Positions 23,279 through 31,664 of a stretch of 64,000 bases of DNA are shown here, piece by piece. The stretch spans positions 1-64,000 of the forward strand of contig SVOJ01000015.1 of the NCBI GenBank assembly GCA_015066385.1, in the 5' to 3' direction. Numbering within the stretch: position 1 is the stretch's first letter; every line of letters starts with the position of its first letter. The stretch comes from Oscillospiraceae bacterium. GTDB lineage: Bacteria > Bacillota > Clostridia > Oscillospirales > Acutalibacteraceae. A program made the translations under genes and the position numbers. The notes under the pieces were generated by a model, which had not been told where the DNA came from, did not search any database, and saw only the letters and a list, made by a program, of their open reading frames with translations.

Positions 23279-23364
23279 CTACTGTGGTTTGGGTTGGGGT
23301 AAGTCTGCCCGAAACCGTGAATTTGTTTTATTATTTTTTATTTTTGAATGGAGGATATTCAGAA

Positions 23365-23859
23365 ATGCAGAAAAAAATCAGCAACCTTCCCTTTAACGGC
23401 ACCCCCGAACAGGCTGCAAAACTGCAGGCTGTTCTTGCTGAAGCAAACGGCGACAAAAGCCGTCTGATGGCTGTTATGCAGGAAGCACAGGAAATCTACG
23501 GTTACCTTCCCTATGAGGTACAGCAGATGATCGCAGAAGGTCTTAACGTTCCGATGGAAAAAGTTTACGGCGTTGCCACCTTCTACGCACAGTTTGCACT
23601 GTCCCCCAAGGGCAAGTACAACATTTCGGTTTGTCTTGGTACCGCTTGCTACGTCAAAGGCAGCGGCGATGTGCTCGACAAGATCTGTGAGATCGTCGGC
23701 ATCCAGCCCGGTGAATGCTCCGCTGACGGCAAATATTCCGTTGAAGCCTGTCGCTGCATCGGCGCTTGCGGTCTTGCGCCCGTTATGACGATCAATGATG
23801 ATGTTTACGGCAGACTGACCACAGATATGATCCCCGGCATCCTTGCAAAATACGAATAA
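23365..23859 (+). CDS. hydC: NuoE/HydC-type 2Fe-2S subunit of NADH-linked hydrogenase
   Basis: 164-residue thioredoxin-fold 2Fe-2S protein. The four-Cys pattern is CLGTACYVKG near residue 90 and CRCIGACGLAPVM near 130 (ligands at C-x4-C and C-x3-C). The N-terminal helical half (LMAVMQEAQEIYGYLPYEVQ) is typical for NuoE/HydC. In trimeric HydABC this subunit passes electrons between the flavin of HydB and the iron-sulfur chain. ATG 23365 is preceded by GGAGG. First gene of the super-operon. The matching HydB and HydA subunits lie 4.6 kb downstream, after the signalling genes. Confidence 0.93.
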   Translation: MQKKISNLPFNGTPEQAAKLQAVLAEANGDKSRLMAVMQEAQEIYGYLPYEVQQMIAEGLNVPMEKVYGVATFYAQFALSPKGKYNISVCLGTACYVKGSGDVLDKICEIVGIQPGECSADGKYSVEACRCIGACGLAPVMTINDDVYGRLTTDMIPGILAKYE

Positions 23860-23889
23860 TCAAAACCCGATTCAAAAGGGGCCAATGAT

Positions 23890-24240
23890 ATGAATATTGA
23901 AACGATCAAAAACCTGCTCAACGCCGAGATTCTTTGCGGTGAAGAGCATCTTGACACCACCGTCCATTCTGCCTGCGGCAGCGACATGATGAGCGATGTG
24001 CTTGCATTCGTCAAAGACCAGGCTGTTCTGCTGACGGGACTTGTCAATTCTCAGGTTATCCGCACGGCAGTAATGATGGATATGCGCTGTGTGGTCTTTG
24101 TAAGAAGCAAACGTCCGACCTTGGAAATGATTGAATTCGCAGAAGAAAACGGCATCGTGCTTCTTTCGAGCGACATGCGTATGTATGAAGCCTGCGGAAC
24201 ACTCTACACCAACGGTCTTGGCGTAGAACAAAAAGCATGA
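23890..24240 (+). CDS. DRTGG-domain-like protein of hydrogenase loci
   Basis: 116-residue protein of the DRTGG-like type that recurs in clostridial hydrogenase operons: KNLLNAEILCGEEHLDTTV, the Ser-Asp-Met turn CGSDMMSDVLAFVKDQAVLL and AVMMDMRCVVFVRSKRP. No membrane segment or cluster motif. DRTGG domains are thought to bind small ligands or nucleotides and are also seen next to phosphotransacetylase and CBS domains. The gene overlaps the RsbW-like gene by 4 nt, which suggests tight coupling with it. Confidence 0.82.
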   Translation: MNIETIKNLLNAEILCGEEHLDTTVHSACGSDMMSDVLAFVKDQAVLLTGLVNSQVIRTAVMMDMRCVVFVRSKRPTLEMIEFAEENGIVLLSSDMRMYEACGTLYTNGLGVEQKA

Positions 24241-24662
24241 GTGAATTTCTGAACTTCCACTTTGAGGTGGACGGTGATAATTTCGTTTCGGCAGGGCAGG
24301 CTTCGGTGCAGATGAAAAAAAATATGCGCCAACTCGGTCTTTCCCCCGAAATCATTCGTAAGGTCTCCATCGCCATGTACGAAGGTGAGATCAACATGGT
24401 CATCCATGCCCACGGCGGTGTGGCGGATGTCAATGTATATGAAGATCGCATTGAAATTATCCTCGACGACAAAGGCCCCGGCATCAAGGATATTGACCTT
24501 GCCATGCAGGAAGGTTATTCCACGGCGAACGACCATGTCCGTGCACTCGGTTTCGGTGCCGGAATGGGACTTCCGAACATGAAACGCTACACCGATGACA
24601 TGAAAATTGAAACCGTGGTCGGTGAAGGCACAAAAATCACAATGTCCGTGAATTTAAGTTGA
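24237..24662 (+). CDS. RsbW-like ATP-binding (anti-sigma kinase type) protein
   Basis: 141-residue GHKL ATPase of the serine-kinase/anti-sigma type. N box MYEGEINMVIHAHGG near residue 52, G1 DDKGPGIKDIDLAMQEGYS and G2 GFGAGMGLPNMKRYTDD, ending at a strand EGTKITMSVNL. It lacks a His-phosphotransfer domain. Proteins of this kind phosphorylate an anti-anti-sigma factor or other partner on Ser. No such partner is coded nearby. It lies directly before the sensory hydrogenase gene, so it may transmit that protein's signal. Confidence 0.88.
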   Translation: MSEFLNFHFEVDGDNFVSAGQASVQMKKNMRQLGLSPEIIRKVSIAMYEGEINMVIHAHGGVADVNVYEDRIEIILDDKGPGIKDIDLAMQEGYSTANDHVRALGFGAGMGLPNMKRYTDDMKIETVVGEGTKITMSVNLS

Positions 24663-24696
24663 CAAAAGAACATTTTTGTCTTAACAGGTGATTTTT

Positions 24697-26001
24697 TTGA
24701 ACGATTACAGACATTCCGTAGTTCTCGATAAGGAAAAATGCACGGGTTGCACCACTTGTGTGCGCCACTGCCCGACGGAAGCCATCCGCATCAAGGACGG
24801 ACATGCCGAAATCAACACCAACCGCTGTATCGATTGCGGCGAGTGCATCCGTGTGTGTCCCCACAAAGCAAAAAAAGCCATGTGCAGCAAGCTTGAACAT
24901 TATATGCACTACAAATGGAAAATTGCTTTGCCGGCCCCTTCCCTGTTCGGTCAGTTTGCAGGACTTGACGATGTGGACTGTGTGTTGCAGGGACTTCTTG
25001 ACATCGGTTTTGACGATGTGTTTGAAGTGGCAAAAGCCGCTGAACTGGTTTCCGCCTACACGCGTTTGTATTTAAAAACGGAAGGCATCAAAAAACCCGT
25101 TATCAGTTCCGCCTGTCCCGTTATTGCAAGACTTATTTCCCTGCGTTTTCCTTACTTAAAGGACAATCTGATGCCCATGCTTCCGCCCATGGAAATTGCC
25201 GCCATTCAGGCAAAACAAAAGGCAAAGCAGGAGCATCCCGAATTAAAAGACGAAGACATCGGCGTGTTCTTCATTTCTCCGTGTGCCGCAAAGGTCAGTT
25301 ACATCCGCAACGGCTACGGTGACTACAAGAGCAACATCGATGTGGTTGTATCCATGAGCGAGATTTACTTCCTGCTCATCGGCGTTATGAAACGTGACAA
25401 ACCCCCGACACTCACAAGCGAATCCGGCATGATCGGTATCGGCTGGGCTTCAACGGGCGGTGAGAGTGCGGCGATTCTGAATGACAATTATCTGTATGCC
25501 GACGGCATTCAGAACTGCAATCAGGTACTCGATTCCATTGAAAACGGCAATATGCCGCCGCAGCTTGAGTTTATTGAGCTCAACGCTTGCATCAGCGGCT
25601 GTGTCGGCGGGATCATGACGATCGAAAATCCGTTCATCGCCAAAACAAGATTGCAGGCAGTCAGACGCTATATGCCCGTTTCCAAAAACTTCTTACCGCA
25701 GGATGCCGGTTTTATTCCCCCTGAATACATCACCGAATCCCTGCCAACTTACATCCCGATTTCCCGACTCAGCGACAACATGGGCGAATCCATGCGCATG
25801 ATGGCACAGATTCAAAAATTGCGTGCACAGCTTCCCAACATTGACTGCGGCGCATGCGGTTGTCCGACCTGCCGTGCATTTGCCGAAGACATTGTCAAGG
25901 GCTTCATTCCCGGCATCGACCACTGTGTTGTACTTGCACAAAGAAAATGTGCAGAAAATGCAAAGGAGGAAAGTAAACATGACTGTGAATGCACTGATTG
26001 A
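24697..26001 (+). CDS. Putative sensory [FeFe]-hydrogenase (HydS-like)
   Basis: 434-residue iron-sulfur protein. Two 4Fe-4S motifs lead: CTGCTTCVRHCP and CIDCGECIRVCP. The H-cluster domain (about 75-350) keeps its cysteines in SSACPVIARL (Ala in place of the first Cys of the TSCCP motif, the proton-transfer residue of catalytic enzymes), SPCAAKVSYIR and ELNACISGCVGG. A C-terminal DCGACGCPTCRAFA motif (about 385-398) adds another 4Fe-4S site. This layout, with no PAS domain, resembles group D sensory hydrogenases, which turn over slowly and are believed to sense hydrogen or redox state. TTG 24697 is the better start (AGGTGA 5 nt upstream). GTG 24688 is an alternative. Confidence 0.86.
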   Translation: MNDYRHSVVLDKEKCTGCTTCVRHCPTEAIRIKDGHAEINTNRCIDCGECIRVCPHKAKKAMCSKLEHYMHYKWKIALPAPSLFGQFAGLDDVDCVLQGLLDIGFDDVFEVAKAAELVSAYTRLYLKTEGIKKPVISSACPVIARLISLRFPYLKDNLMPMLPPMEIAAIQAKQKAKQEHPELKDEDIGVFFISPCAAKVSYIRNGYGDYKSNIDVVVSMSEIYFLLIGVMKRDKPPTLTSESGMIGIGWASTGGESAAILNDNYLYADGIQNCNQVLDSIENGNMPPQLEFIELNACISGCVGGIMTIENPFIAKTRLQAVRRYMPVSKNFLPQDAGFIPPEYITESLPTYIPISRLSDNMGESMRMMAQIQKLRAQLPNIDCGACGCPTCRAFAEDIVKGFIPGIDHCVVLAQRKCAENAKEESKHDCECTD

Positions 26002-26305
26002 AAAATACGGTCTTGCTCCGCTTTCCCTGCCCGATCCCGACCGCGAAGTCAAAGGTTGCTACATCGGTGACCTGTTGAGTTGGGTCATGGGCAGAGCACA
26101 GGCAGACAATGCGTGGATCACCATTATGTCCAACATCAACATTGCCGCCGTTGCTGCACTTTCGGATGTAAGCCTCGTGATTCTGGCAGAAGATGTCACA
26201 CCGGACGAAAACGTCCTGAAAACAGCCGAAGCGAAGAATGTGAACATTGCACGCACTTCCCTTCCCGCGTTTGAAACGGCTGTCAGAATTTCCTGCGATA
26301 TATGA
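25979..26305 (+). CDS. Second DRTGG-like protein of the hydrogenase locus
   Basis: 108-residue protein: start MTVNALIEKYGLAPLSLPDP, then GCYIGDLLSWVMGRAQADN and WITIMSNINIAAVAALSDVS, a pattern shared with DRTGG/HPr-kinase-related small proteins. It overlaps the end of the sensory hydrogenase gene by 23 nt, and GGAGG stands before its ATG. The PHP gene begins 4 nt before its stop. Role probably regulatory together with its neighbours. No catalytic motif is visible. Confidence 0.8.
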   Translation: MTVNALIEKYGLAPLSLPDPDREVKGCYIGDLLSWVMGRAQADNAWITIMSNINIAAVAALSDVSLVILAEDVTPDENVLKTAEAKNVNIARTSLPAFETAVRISCDI

Positions 26306-27036
26306 ACCGTTATTATTACGATTTTCACATCCATTCCTGTCTTTCTCCCTGCGGAGATGATGACATGACACCGAACAACATTGCCGGCATGGGTGCGTTG
26401 GCTGGCTTACAGGTGATGGCATTGACCGATCACAATACCTGCAAAAACTGTCCCGCATTTTACAAAGCGGCAAGAAAAAACGGGATCATCCCTATTGCGG
26501 GAATGGAACTGACGACCGCAGAAGACATTCACATCGTCTGTCTGTTTGAAAATCTCGAAGATGCATTGCGGTTTGACGAATTTGTTGATACACAGCGAAT
26601 CCGCATCAAAAACCGTCCCGACATTTTCGGTGAACAGCAGATCATGGATGAAAACGACGACATCATCGGCAAAGAGGAGTTTCTTCTTTCCAATGCAACC
26701 TTACTCACCATTGAGCAGGTGCCCGATGCGGTCGGAAAATACAACGGCATTTGCTATCCCGCACACATAGACAGAGAGGCAAACGGGGTCATTGCCACCC
26801 TCGGTACCTTCCCCGAAGAGCCGTTCTTCCGTTGTGCGGAATTTCACGACAAAGAAAAACAGACGGAATACAAAAACAGATTTTCACTCGTCAAAGAAAA
26901 AACCTTGTTGGTTTCTTCCGATGCGCATTATCTGTGGGACATCCGAGACAAGGATGCATTCTTTGAAATCGACGATGAACCCTATTCTTCGGATAAGGTC
27001 CGCAAAGAAATTTTCCGTCTTCTGCGAGGTGAATAA
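26302..27036 (+). CDS. PHP-domain phosphoesterase-like protein
   Basis: 244-residue PHP-domain protein with metal-binding motifs: YDFHIHSCLSPCGDDDM (HxH at the N-terminus), LTDHNTCKN, an inner Glu-Leu stretch GMELTTAEDIHIVCLF, CYPAHIDREANG and SSDAHYLWDI. All typical His/Asp ligands are visible, so a trinuclear metal phosphoesterase is likely. Substrates of related proteins include nucleotide 3',5'-bisphosphates. In hydrogenase operons of Clostridia its role is unknown. It overlaps the upstream gene by 4 nt. Confidence 0.9.
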   Translation: MNRYYYDFHIHSCLSPCGDDDMTPNNIAGMGALAGLQVMALTDHNTCKNCPAFYKAARKNGIIPIAGMELTTAEDIHIVCLFENLEDALRFDEFVDTQRIRIKNRPDIFGEQQIMDENDDIIGKEEFLLSNATLLTIEQVPDAVGKYNGICYPAHIDREANGVIATLGTFPEEPFFRCAEFHDKEKQTEYKNRFSLVKEKTLLVSSDAHYLWDIRDKDAFFEIDDEPYSSDKVRKEIFRLLRGE

Positions 27037-27041
27037 AAAAG

Positions 27042-27590
27042 ATGAAAGAATTATCTTTGAATATTCTCGACATCGCACAGAATTCAATAAAAGCCGGTGC
27101 GGACATAATTAAAATCGAACTGACCGAAACCGCCAACCGTTTTGAGATCTGTATTACGGACAACGGTTGCGGCATGAAGGAAGAGTTTGTCCGCAACGTC
27201 ACCGACCCGTTCACGACAACACGCACAACGCGCAAAGTCGGTCTGGGCATTCCGCTGTTCAAACTTGCAGCGGAGCAAACAGGCGGCAGCTTCAGTATTT
27301 CGTCAAAGCACGAAAGTGAACACCCGCAAGACCACGGCACCGTGGTAACGGCGGTGTTTGATCCGACCCACATGGACTTCACTCCTTTGGGAGATATCGC
27401 TTCGACCCTGACGATTCTCATTCAGGGCAGCCCCGATATTCACTGGATCTACACGCACAGCAAAGACAACGGCAGTGTTTCACTCGACACCGACGAACTC
27501 AAAGCCGTTTTAGACGATGTGCCGCTTGACACTTTTGAAGTGATCGCATGGATCGGCGATTACATCAAAGAACAATATTTAGGTTTTTAA
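27042..27590 (+). CDS. GHKL-type ATP-binding protein
   Basis: 182-residue ATPase of the histidine kinase-like fold without a kinase His domain. N box LNILDIAQNSIKAGADII at the N-terminus, G1 ITDNGCGMKEEFVRN, then TTRKVGLGIPLFKLAAEQTG (G2). The last 70 residues form a separate small domain (PTHMDFTPLGDIASTLTILI). This is a second GHKL protein of the operon and lies between the PHP gene and the 2Fe-2S gene. Partner and substrate unknown. Confidence 0.86.
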   Translation: MKELSLNILDIAQNSIKAGADIIKIELTETANRFEICITDNGCGMKEEFVRNVTDPFTTTRTTRKVGLGIPLFKLAAEQTGGSFSISSKHESEHPQDHGTVVTAVFDPTHMDFTPLGDIASTLTILIQGSPDIHWIYTHSKDNGSVSLDTDELKAVLDDVPLDTFEVIAWIGDYIKEQYLGF

Positions 27591-27630
27591 AAAATAATAT
27601 ATACATTCACAATGAAAGGATCTGTAAAAC

Positions 27631-27996
27631 ATGAAGTCTTTAGCAGAACTTGCAGCAATCAGAGAAAAAATGCAGGGCAAAGTCGTTCTTCGTGAAGGCA
27701 GCGGCGATATCCGCGTTGTTGTCGGCATGGCAACCTGCGGCATCGCAGCCGGCGCTAGACCCGTCCTGAGCACCTTCGTTGAAGAAATCAACAACCGCGA
27801 CCTTGCAGGCAAAGTCACCGTATCCCAGACCGGATGCATCGGCATCTGCCAGTTTGAACCCGTTGTTGAAATCTACGAAGCAGACAAAGAAAAGGTCACT
27901 TATGTCAAGATGACTCCCGACAAAGCCAAAGAAGTTATTGAAAAGCATCTCATCGGCGGTAAAGTCATCGACGAATACACAGTCAGCAATATTTAA
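27631..27996 (+). CDS. Thioredoxin-like 2Fe-2S ferredoxin-domain protein
   Basis: 121-residue protein with a thioredoxin-like 2Fe-2S fold: VVVGMATCGIAAGARPVLS and VSQTGCIGICQFEPVVEI supply the cluster Cys (Cys-x-x-x-Cys in the second half). It resembles the N-terminal domain of HydB and the small HydC-related ferredoxins. It likely shuttles or gates electrons for the hydrogenase. It starts 40 nt after the GHKL gene and precedes hydB by 20 nt with an excellent GGAGG site. Confidence 0.9.
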   Translation: MKSLAELAAIREKMQGKVVLREGSGDIRVVVGMATCGIAAGARPVLSTFVEEINNRDLAGKVTVSQTGCIGICQFEPVVEIYEADKEKVTYVKMTPDKAKEVIEKHLIGGKVIDEYTVSNI

Positions 27997-28016
27997 GGTA
28001 TTTTGGAGGTATAAAA

Positions 28017-29813
28017 ATGGTTCGTGCTCAAGTATTGATTTGCGGCGGCACCGGCTGTACTTCTTCCGGCAGTGTCAAACTCATTCCGGAATTTGAAGCA
28101 CAGATCGCAAAAAACGGTCTTGAAGATGAAATCAAAATCGTTAAAACCGGTTGTTTCGGTCTTTGCGAACTCGGTCCTGTTGTTATTGTTTATCCCGACG
28201 GCACTTTCTACAGCAGAGTAGAAGAATCCGACGTCAAAGAAATCGTTGAAGAACATCTTCTCAAGGGTCGTATTGTTGAACGCCTTGCTTACACAGATGT
28301 TGCAGCGGATGCTGTTGTCAAGGGTAATGTTTCCCTGAGTGACACCCGTTTCTATTCCAAGCAGAAGCGTGTTGCTCTTCGCAACTGCGGTGTTATCGAC
28401 CCTGAAAACATTGAAGAATACATTGCAATGGACGGTTATGCAGCCCTCGGTAAGGCTCTGACCGAAATGACGCCCGAAGAAGTCATCAAAACCGTTATGG
28501 ATTCCGGTCTTCGCGGCAGAGGCGGCGGCGGATTCCCCACCGGTCTCAAATGGAGCTTCACGGCTAAGAATCAGGCTGACCAGAAGTATGTTGTATGTAA
28601 CGCTGACGAAGGCGACCCCGGTGCATTCATGGATCGTTCCGTTCTGGAAGGCGACCCGCATTGCCTTGTTGAAGCCATGACCATCTGCGGCTACGCTACC
28701 GGTGCTACCGAAGGTTACGTTTATGTCCGTGCGGAATATCCGATCGCTGTTGCACGTCTGCAGAAAGCTATCGACGATGCCCGTGCATACGGTCTTCTCG
28801 GTAAGAACATTTTTGATTCCGGTTTTGACTTCGATCTGTTCATCCGCCTGGGTGCAGGTGCATTCGTCTGCGGTGAAGAAACCGCTTTGATGACCTCCAT
28901 CGAAGGCAACCGCGGTGAACCGCGCCCGCGTCCTCCTTATCCGGCAGTCAAGGGTCTGTTCGGCAAGCCCACCACTGAAAACAACGTTGAAACCTTTGCA
29001 AATATTCCGCAGATCATCCTCAAGGGTGCTGAATTCTTCAACTCCATGGGTACCGAAAAGTCCAAGGGAACAAAGGTCTTCGCACTCGGCGGTAAGATCA
29101 ACAACACCGGTCTTGTTGAAATTCCGATGGGTACCACCCTTCGCGAAGTCATCGAAGACATCGGCGGCGGCATTCCCAACGGCAAGAAGTTCAAGGCTGC
29201 ACAGACCGGCGGTCCTTCCGGCGGCTGTCTCCCCGCTTCCCTGCTTGACATCCAGATCGACTACGACAACCTTGTAGCACAGGGTGCTATGATGGGTTCG
29301 GGCGGTCTGATCGTTATGGACGAAGACACCTGTATGGTTGACATTGCCAAGTTCTTCCTTGATTTCACGGTTGATGAATCCTGCGGTAAGTGCACTCCCT
29401 GCCGTATCGGTACCAAGAGACTGTATGAAATTCTTGAAAAGATCACCAGCGGCAACGGTACCCTCGCTGATCTTGACGAAATGGAAAGCCTTTGCTACTA
29501 CATCAAAGAAAACTCTCTCTGCGGTCTCGGTCAGACAGCACCCAACCCGGTTCTGTCCACCTACAAGCAGTTCAAAGATGAATACATTGCTCACGTTGTT
29601 GACAAGAAGTGCCCCGCAGGCGTCTGTAAGAGCCTTCTTTCCATCGTGATCGAAGCCGACAAGTGCAAGGGCTGTACCCTCTGCTCCAGAGTCTGCCCGG
29701 TCGGCGCAATCAGCGGTACTGTCAAGAATCCGCATGTCATCGACCAGTCCAAGTGCATCAAGTGCGGCGCTTGTATCGAAAAGTGCAAGTTCGGCGCAAT
29801 TTCCAAGAAATAA
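28017..29813 (+). CDS. hydB: NADH-binding flavoprotein subunit HydB of bifurcating hydrogenase
   Basis: 598-residue NuoF/HydB-type subunit. N-terminal thioredoxin-like 2Fe-2S domain (LICGGTGCTSSGSVK and KTGCFGLCELGPVV), then the FMN/NADH domain (about 130-330) with LRGRGGGGFPTGLKWSF, SLBB domain, the NuoF 4Fe-4S motif ESCGKCTPCRIG and a C-terminal two-cluster ferredoxin domain (CKGCTLCSRVCPVGAI, CIKCGACIEKCKFGAI). It oxidises or reduces NAD(H) and, together with HydA and HydC, allows electron bifurcation between NADH and ferredoxin for hydrogen production. Length 598 is typical. The hydA gene begins 15 nt later. Confidence 0.96.
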   Translation: MVRAQVLICGGTGCTSSGSVKLIPEFEAQIAKNGLEDEIKIVKTGCFGLCELGPVVIVYPDGTFYSRVEESDVKEIVEEHLLKGRIVERLAYTDVAADAVVKGNVSLSDTRFYSKQKRVALRNCGVIDPENIEEYIAMDGYAALGKALTEMTPEEVIKTVMDSGLRGRGGGGFPTGLKWSFTAKNQADQKYVVCNADEGDPGAFMDRSVLEGDPHCLVEAMTICGYATGATEGYVYVRAEYPIAVARLQKAIDDARAYGLLGKNIFDSGFDFDLFIRLGAGAFVCGEETALMTSIEGNRGEPRPRPPYPAVKGLFGKPTTENNVETFANIPQIILKGAEFFNSMGTEKSKGTKVFALGGKINNTGLVEIPMGTTLREVIEDIGGGIPNGKKFKAAQTGGPSGGCLPASLLDIQIDYDNLVAQGAMMGSGGLIVMDEDTCMVDIAKFFLDFTVDESCGKCTPCRIGTKRLYEILEKITSGNGTLADLDEMESLCYYIKENSLCGLGQTAPNPVLSTYKQFKDEYIAHVVDKKCPAGVCKSLLSIVIEADKCKGCTLCSRVCPVGAISGTVKNPHVIDQSKCIKCGACIEKCKFGAISKK

Positions 29814-29828
29814 GGAGGAACGGATACA

Positions 29829-31574
29829 ATGGCTGATGTAAATATCAAAATTAACGGCAAAGACTATACCGTTCCCGCCGGCAGCACCATTCTGACTGCT
29901 GCCCGTATGGCAGGAATTGAAATTCCCACACTTTGCTATCTCAAAGAAATCAACGAAATCGGCGCTTGCCGTATCTGTGTTGTTGAAGTCAAGGGCGCAA
30001 GAAGTCTTGTTGCCGCTTGCGTTTTCCCTGTCAATGAAGGCATGGAAATCTTCACCAATACCCCCAAAGTTATCGAATCCAGAAAAACCACGCTCAAACT
30101 CATCCTCTCCAACCACAAAAGAGAATGCCTTTCCTGCGTGCGTTCGGGCAACTGCGAACTGCAGAAACTCTGCCACGACTACGGCATTGAAAATGAATAT
30201 GCATTCGCAGGTGTAAAATCCGCATATGCTATCGACAACAGTGCTGCTCACATGTACCGCGACAACGAAAAGTGCATCCTTTGCCGTCGTTGCGTAGCCG
30301 CTTGTGAAAAGAACCAGGGTTGCGGCGTTATCGGTGCAAACGACCGCGGTTTCGACACGCACATCGCTTGTGCATTTGAAAAACCCCTTGCAGATGTCGC
30401 TTGTATCTCCTGCGGTCAGTGCATCACAGTCTGCCCGACCGGTGCTCTTTCCGAAAGAGATGACACCCAGAAGGTATTCGATGCGCTCAACGATCCCGCA
30501 AAGCATGTCATCGTGCAGACTGCACCCGCAGTCAGAGTCGGCCTCGGTGAAGAATTCGGCTACGAAATGGGTACAGTTGTAACCGGCAAGCTTGTTGCTG
30601 CGCTCAAGGCTCTCGGCTTTGACGGTGTGTTCGACACCAACTTCAGCGCTGACCTTACCATCATGGAAGAAGCTACCGAATTCCTCGGCAGATACACCAA
30701 GAAAGAAAACCTTCCGCTGATCACTTCCTGCTCCCCCGGCTGGATCAAATATTGCGAAACCTACTATCCCGAATTCATTCCCAACCTTTCCTCCTGCAAA
30801 TCTCCGCAGGGTATGTTCGGTTCGGTTGCCAAGACCTACTACGCAGAAAAGATGGGTATTGATCCCAAAGACATTTATGTTGTCAGCGTAATGCCCTGTA
30901 CTGCAAAGAAGTTCGAAGCTGAAAGAAGAGAACACACTGCTGTTGAAGGTCTTGCCGATATCGATGCAGTTCTGACCGTTCGTGAACTTGCCAGAATGAT
31001 CAAAAAGGCCGGCATTCTGTTCAGAGAACTTCCCGATGCACAGTATGATGCTCCCTTCGGTCTCGGTTCGGGCGCCGGCACCATCTTCGGTGCTACCGGC
31101 GGTGTTATGGAAGCTGCACTTCGTACCGCTTACGAAGTTCTGACCAAGGAAGAACTCACTGCCCTTGATTTCCACGATGTCCGCGGCGTTGCAGGTATCA
31201 AAGAAGCAACCTATACCATCGCAGGCAATGAAATCAGAGTTGCTGTTGTTTCCGGCACTGCCAATGCAGGCAAACTGCTTGAAATGATCAAGAGCGGCGA
31301 AAAGACCTACGATTTCATTGAAATCATGGCTTGTCCCGGCGGCTGTGTAAACGGCGGCGGTCAGCCCATTCAGCCCGCATCTGTTCACAACTTCCGTGAC
31401 ATCAGAGCAGAACGCGCAGCAGGTCTGTATGCAGACGACAAGGCTCTTCCCGTTCGCAAATCTCACGAAAATCCCGATGTGAAGGCGATTTACGATGAAT
31501 TCTTCGGCGAACCCAACAGCCACAAAGCACACGAAATTCTGCACACTTCTTACGTTGCTCGTAAAAAGTATTGA
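29829..31574 (+). CDS. hydA: Catalytic [FeFe]-hydrogenase subunit HydA (NADH-linked trimeric type)
   Basis: 581-residue hydrogenase. N-terminal 2Fe-2S ferredoxin domain (TLCYLKEINEIGACRICVVE), His/Cys-ligated 4Fe-4S motif (HKRECLSCVRSGNCELQKLC), two further 4Fe-4S motifs (CILCRRCVAACEKNQGC, CISCGQCITVCPTGA), and the H-cluster domain with TSCSPGWIKYCE, VMPCTAKKFEAE and EIMACPGGCVNGGGQP. TSCSPGW is a Cys-to-Ser version of the common TSCCPGW, which I recall from NAD(P)-linked trimeric enzymes. Produces hydrogen in the cytoplasm, reoxidising NADH and ferredoxin. Final gene of the operon, followed by a strong terminator. The maturation genes hydE, hydF and hydG are not in this window. Confidence 0.96.
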   Translation: MADVNIKINGKDYTVPAGSTILTAARMAGIEIPTLCYLKEINEIGACRICVVEVKGARSLVAACVFPVNEGMEIFTNTPKVIESRKTTLKLILSNHKRECLSCVRSGNCELQKLCHDYGIENEYAFAGVKSAYAIDNSAAHMYRDNEKCILCRRCVAACEKNQGCGVIGANDRGFDTHIACAFEKPLADVACISCGQCITVCPTGALSERDDTQKVFDALNDPAKHVIVQTAPAVRVGLGEEFGYEMGTVVTGKLVAALKALGFDGVFDTNFSADLTIMEEATEFLGRYTKKENLPLITSCSPGWIKYCETYYPEFIPNLSSCKSPQGMFGSVAKTYYAEKMGIDPKDIYVVSVMPCTAKKFEAERREHTAVEGLADIDAVLTVRELARMIKKAGILFRELPDAQYDAPFGLGSGAGTIFGATGGVMEAALRTAYEVLTKEELTALDFHDVRGVAGIKEATYTIAGNEIRVAVVSGTANAGKLLEMIKSGEKTYDFIEIMACPGGCVNGGGQPIQPASVHNFRDIRAERAAGLYADDKALPVRKSHENPDVKAIYDEFFGEPNSHKAHEILHTSYVARKKY

Positions 31575-31584
31575 GCATAAAATG

Positions 31585-31614
31585 AAGGAGGATTCGCATG
31601 AATCCTCCTTTTTT
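31585..31614 (+). terminator. Terminator of the hydrogenase operon
   Basis: AAGGAGGATTC (31585-31595) and GAATCCTCCTT (31600-31610), perfect 11-bp stem with a 4-nt loop, followed by TTTTA. Confidence 0.9.
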
Positions 31615-31627
31615 ACGTCAGAGAGTT

Positions 31628-31662
31628 AAAAGACCTGCAAACCGATTGGTTGCAGGTCTTTT
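31628..31662 (-). terminator. Terminator of the TetR gene
   Basis: AAAAGACCTGCAA (31628-31640) and TTGCAGGTCTTTT (31650-31662), perfect 13-bp stem with a 9-nt loop, 3 nt after the TetR stop codon. Confidence 0.82.
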
Positions 31663-31664
31663 GC

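Noticed and set aside
23285-23364. Riboswitch in the hydrogenase leader
   Set aside because: The leader of 80 nt has some G-runs but no recognisable conserved riboswitch core.
27993-31544. Open frame of 1183 codons on the minus strand opposite the hydrogenase genes
   Set aside because: It lies exactly antisense to hydB and hydA, whose proteins carry all expected cluster motifs. The antisense protein is Cys/Phe/Gly-biased without domains and results from codon bias of the real genes.
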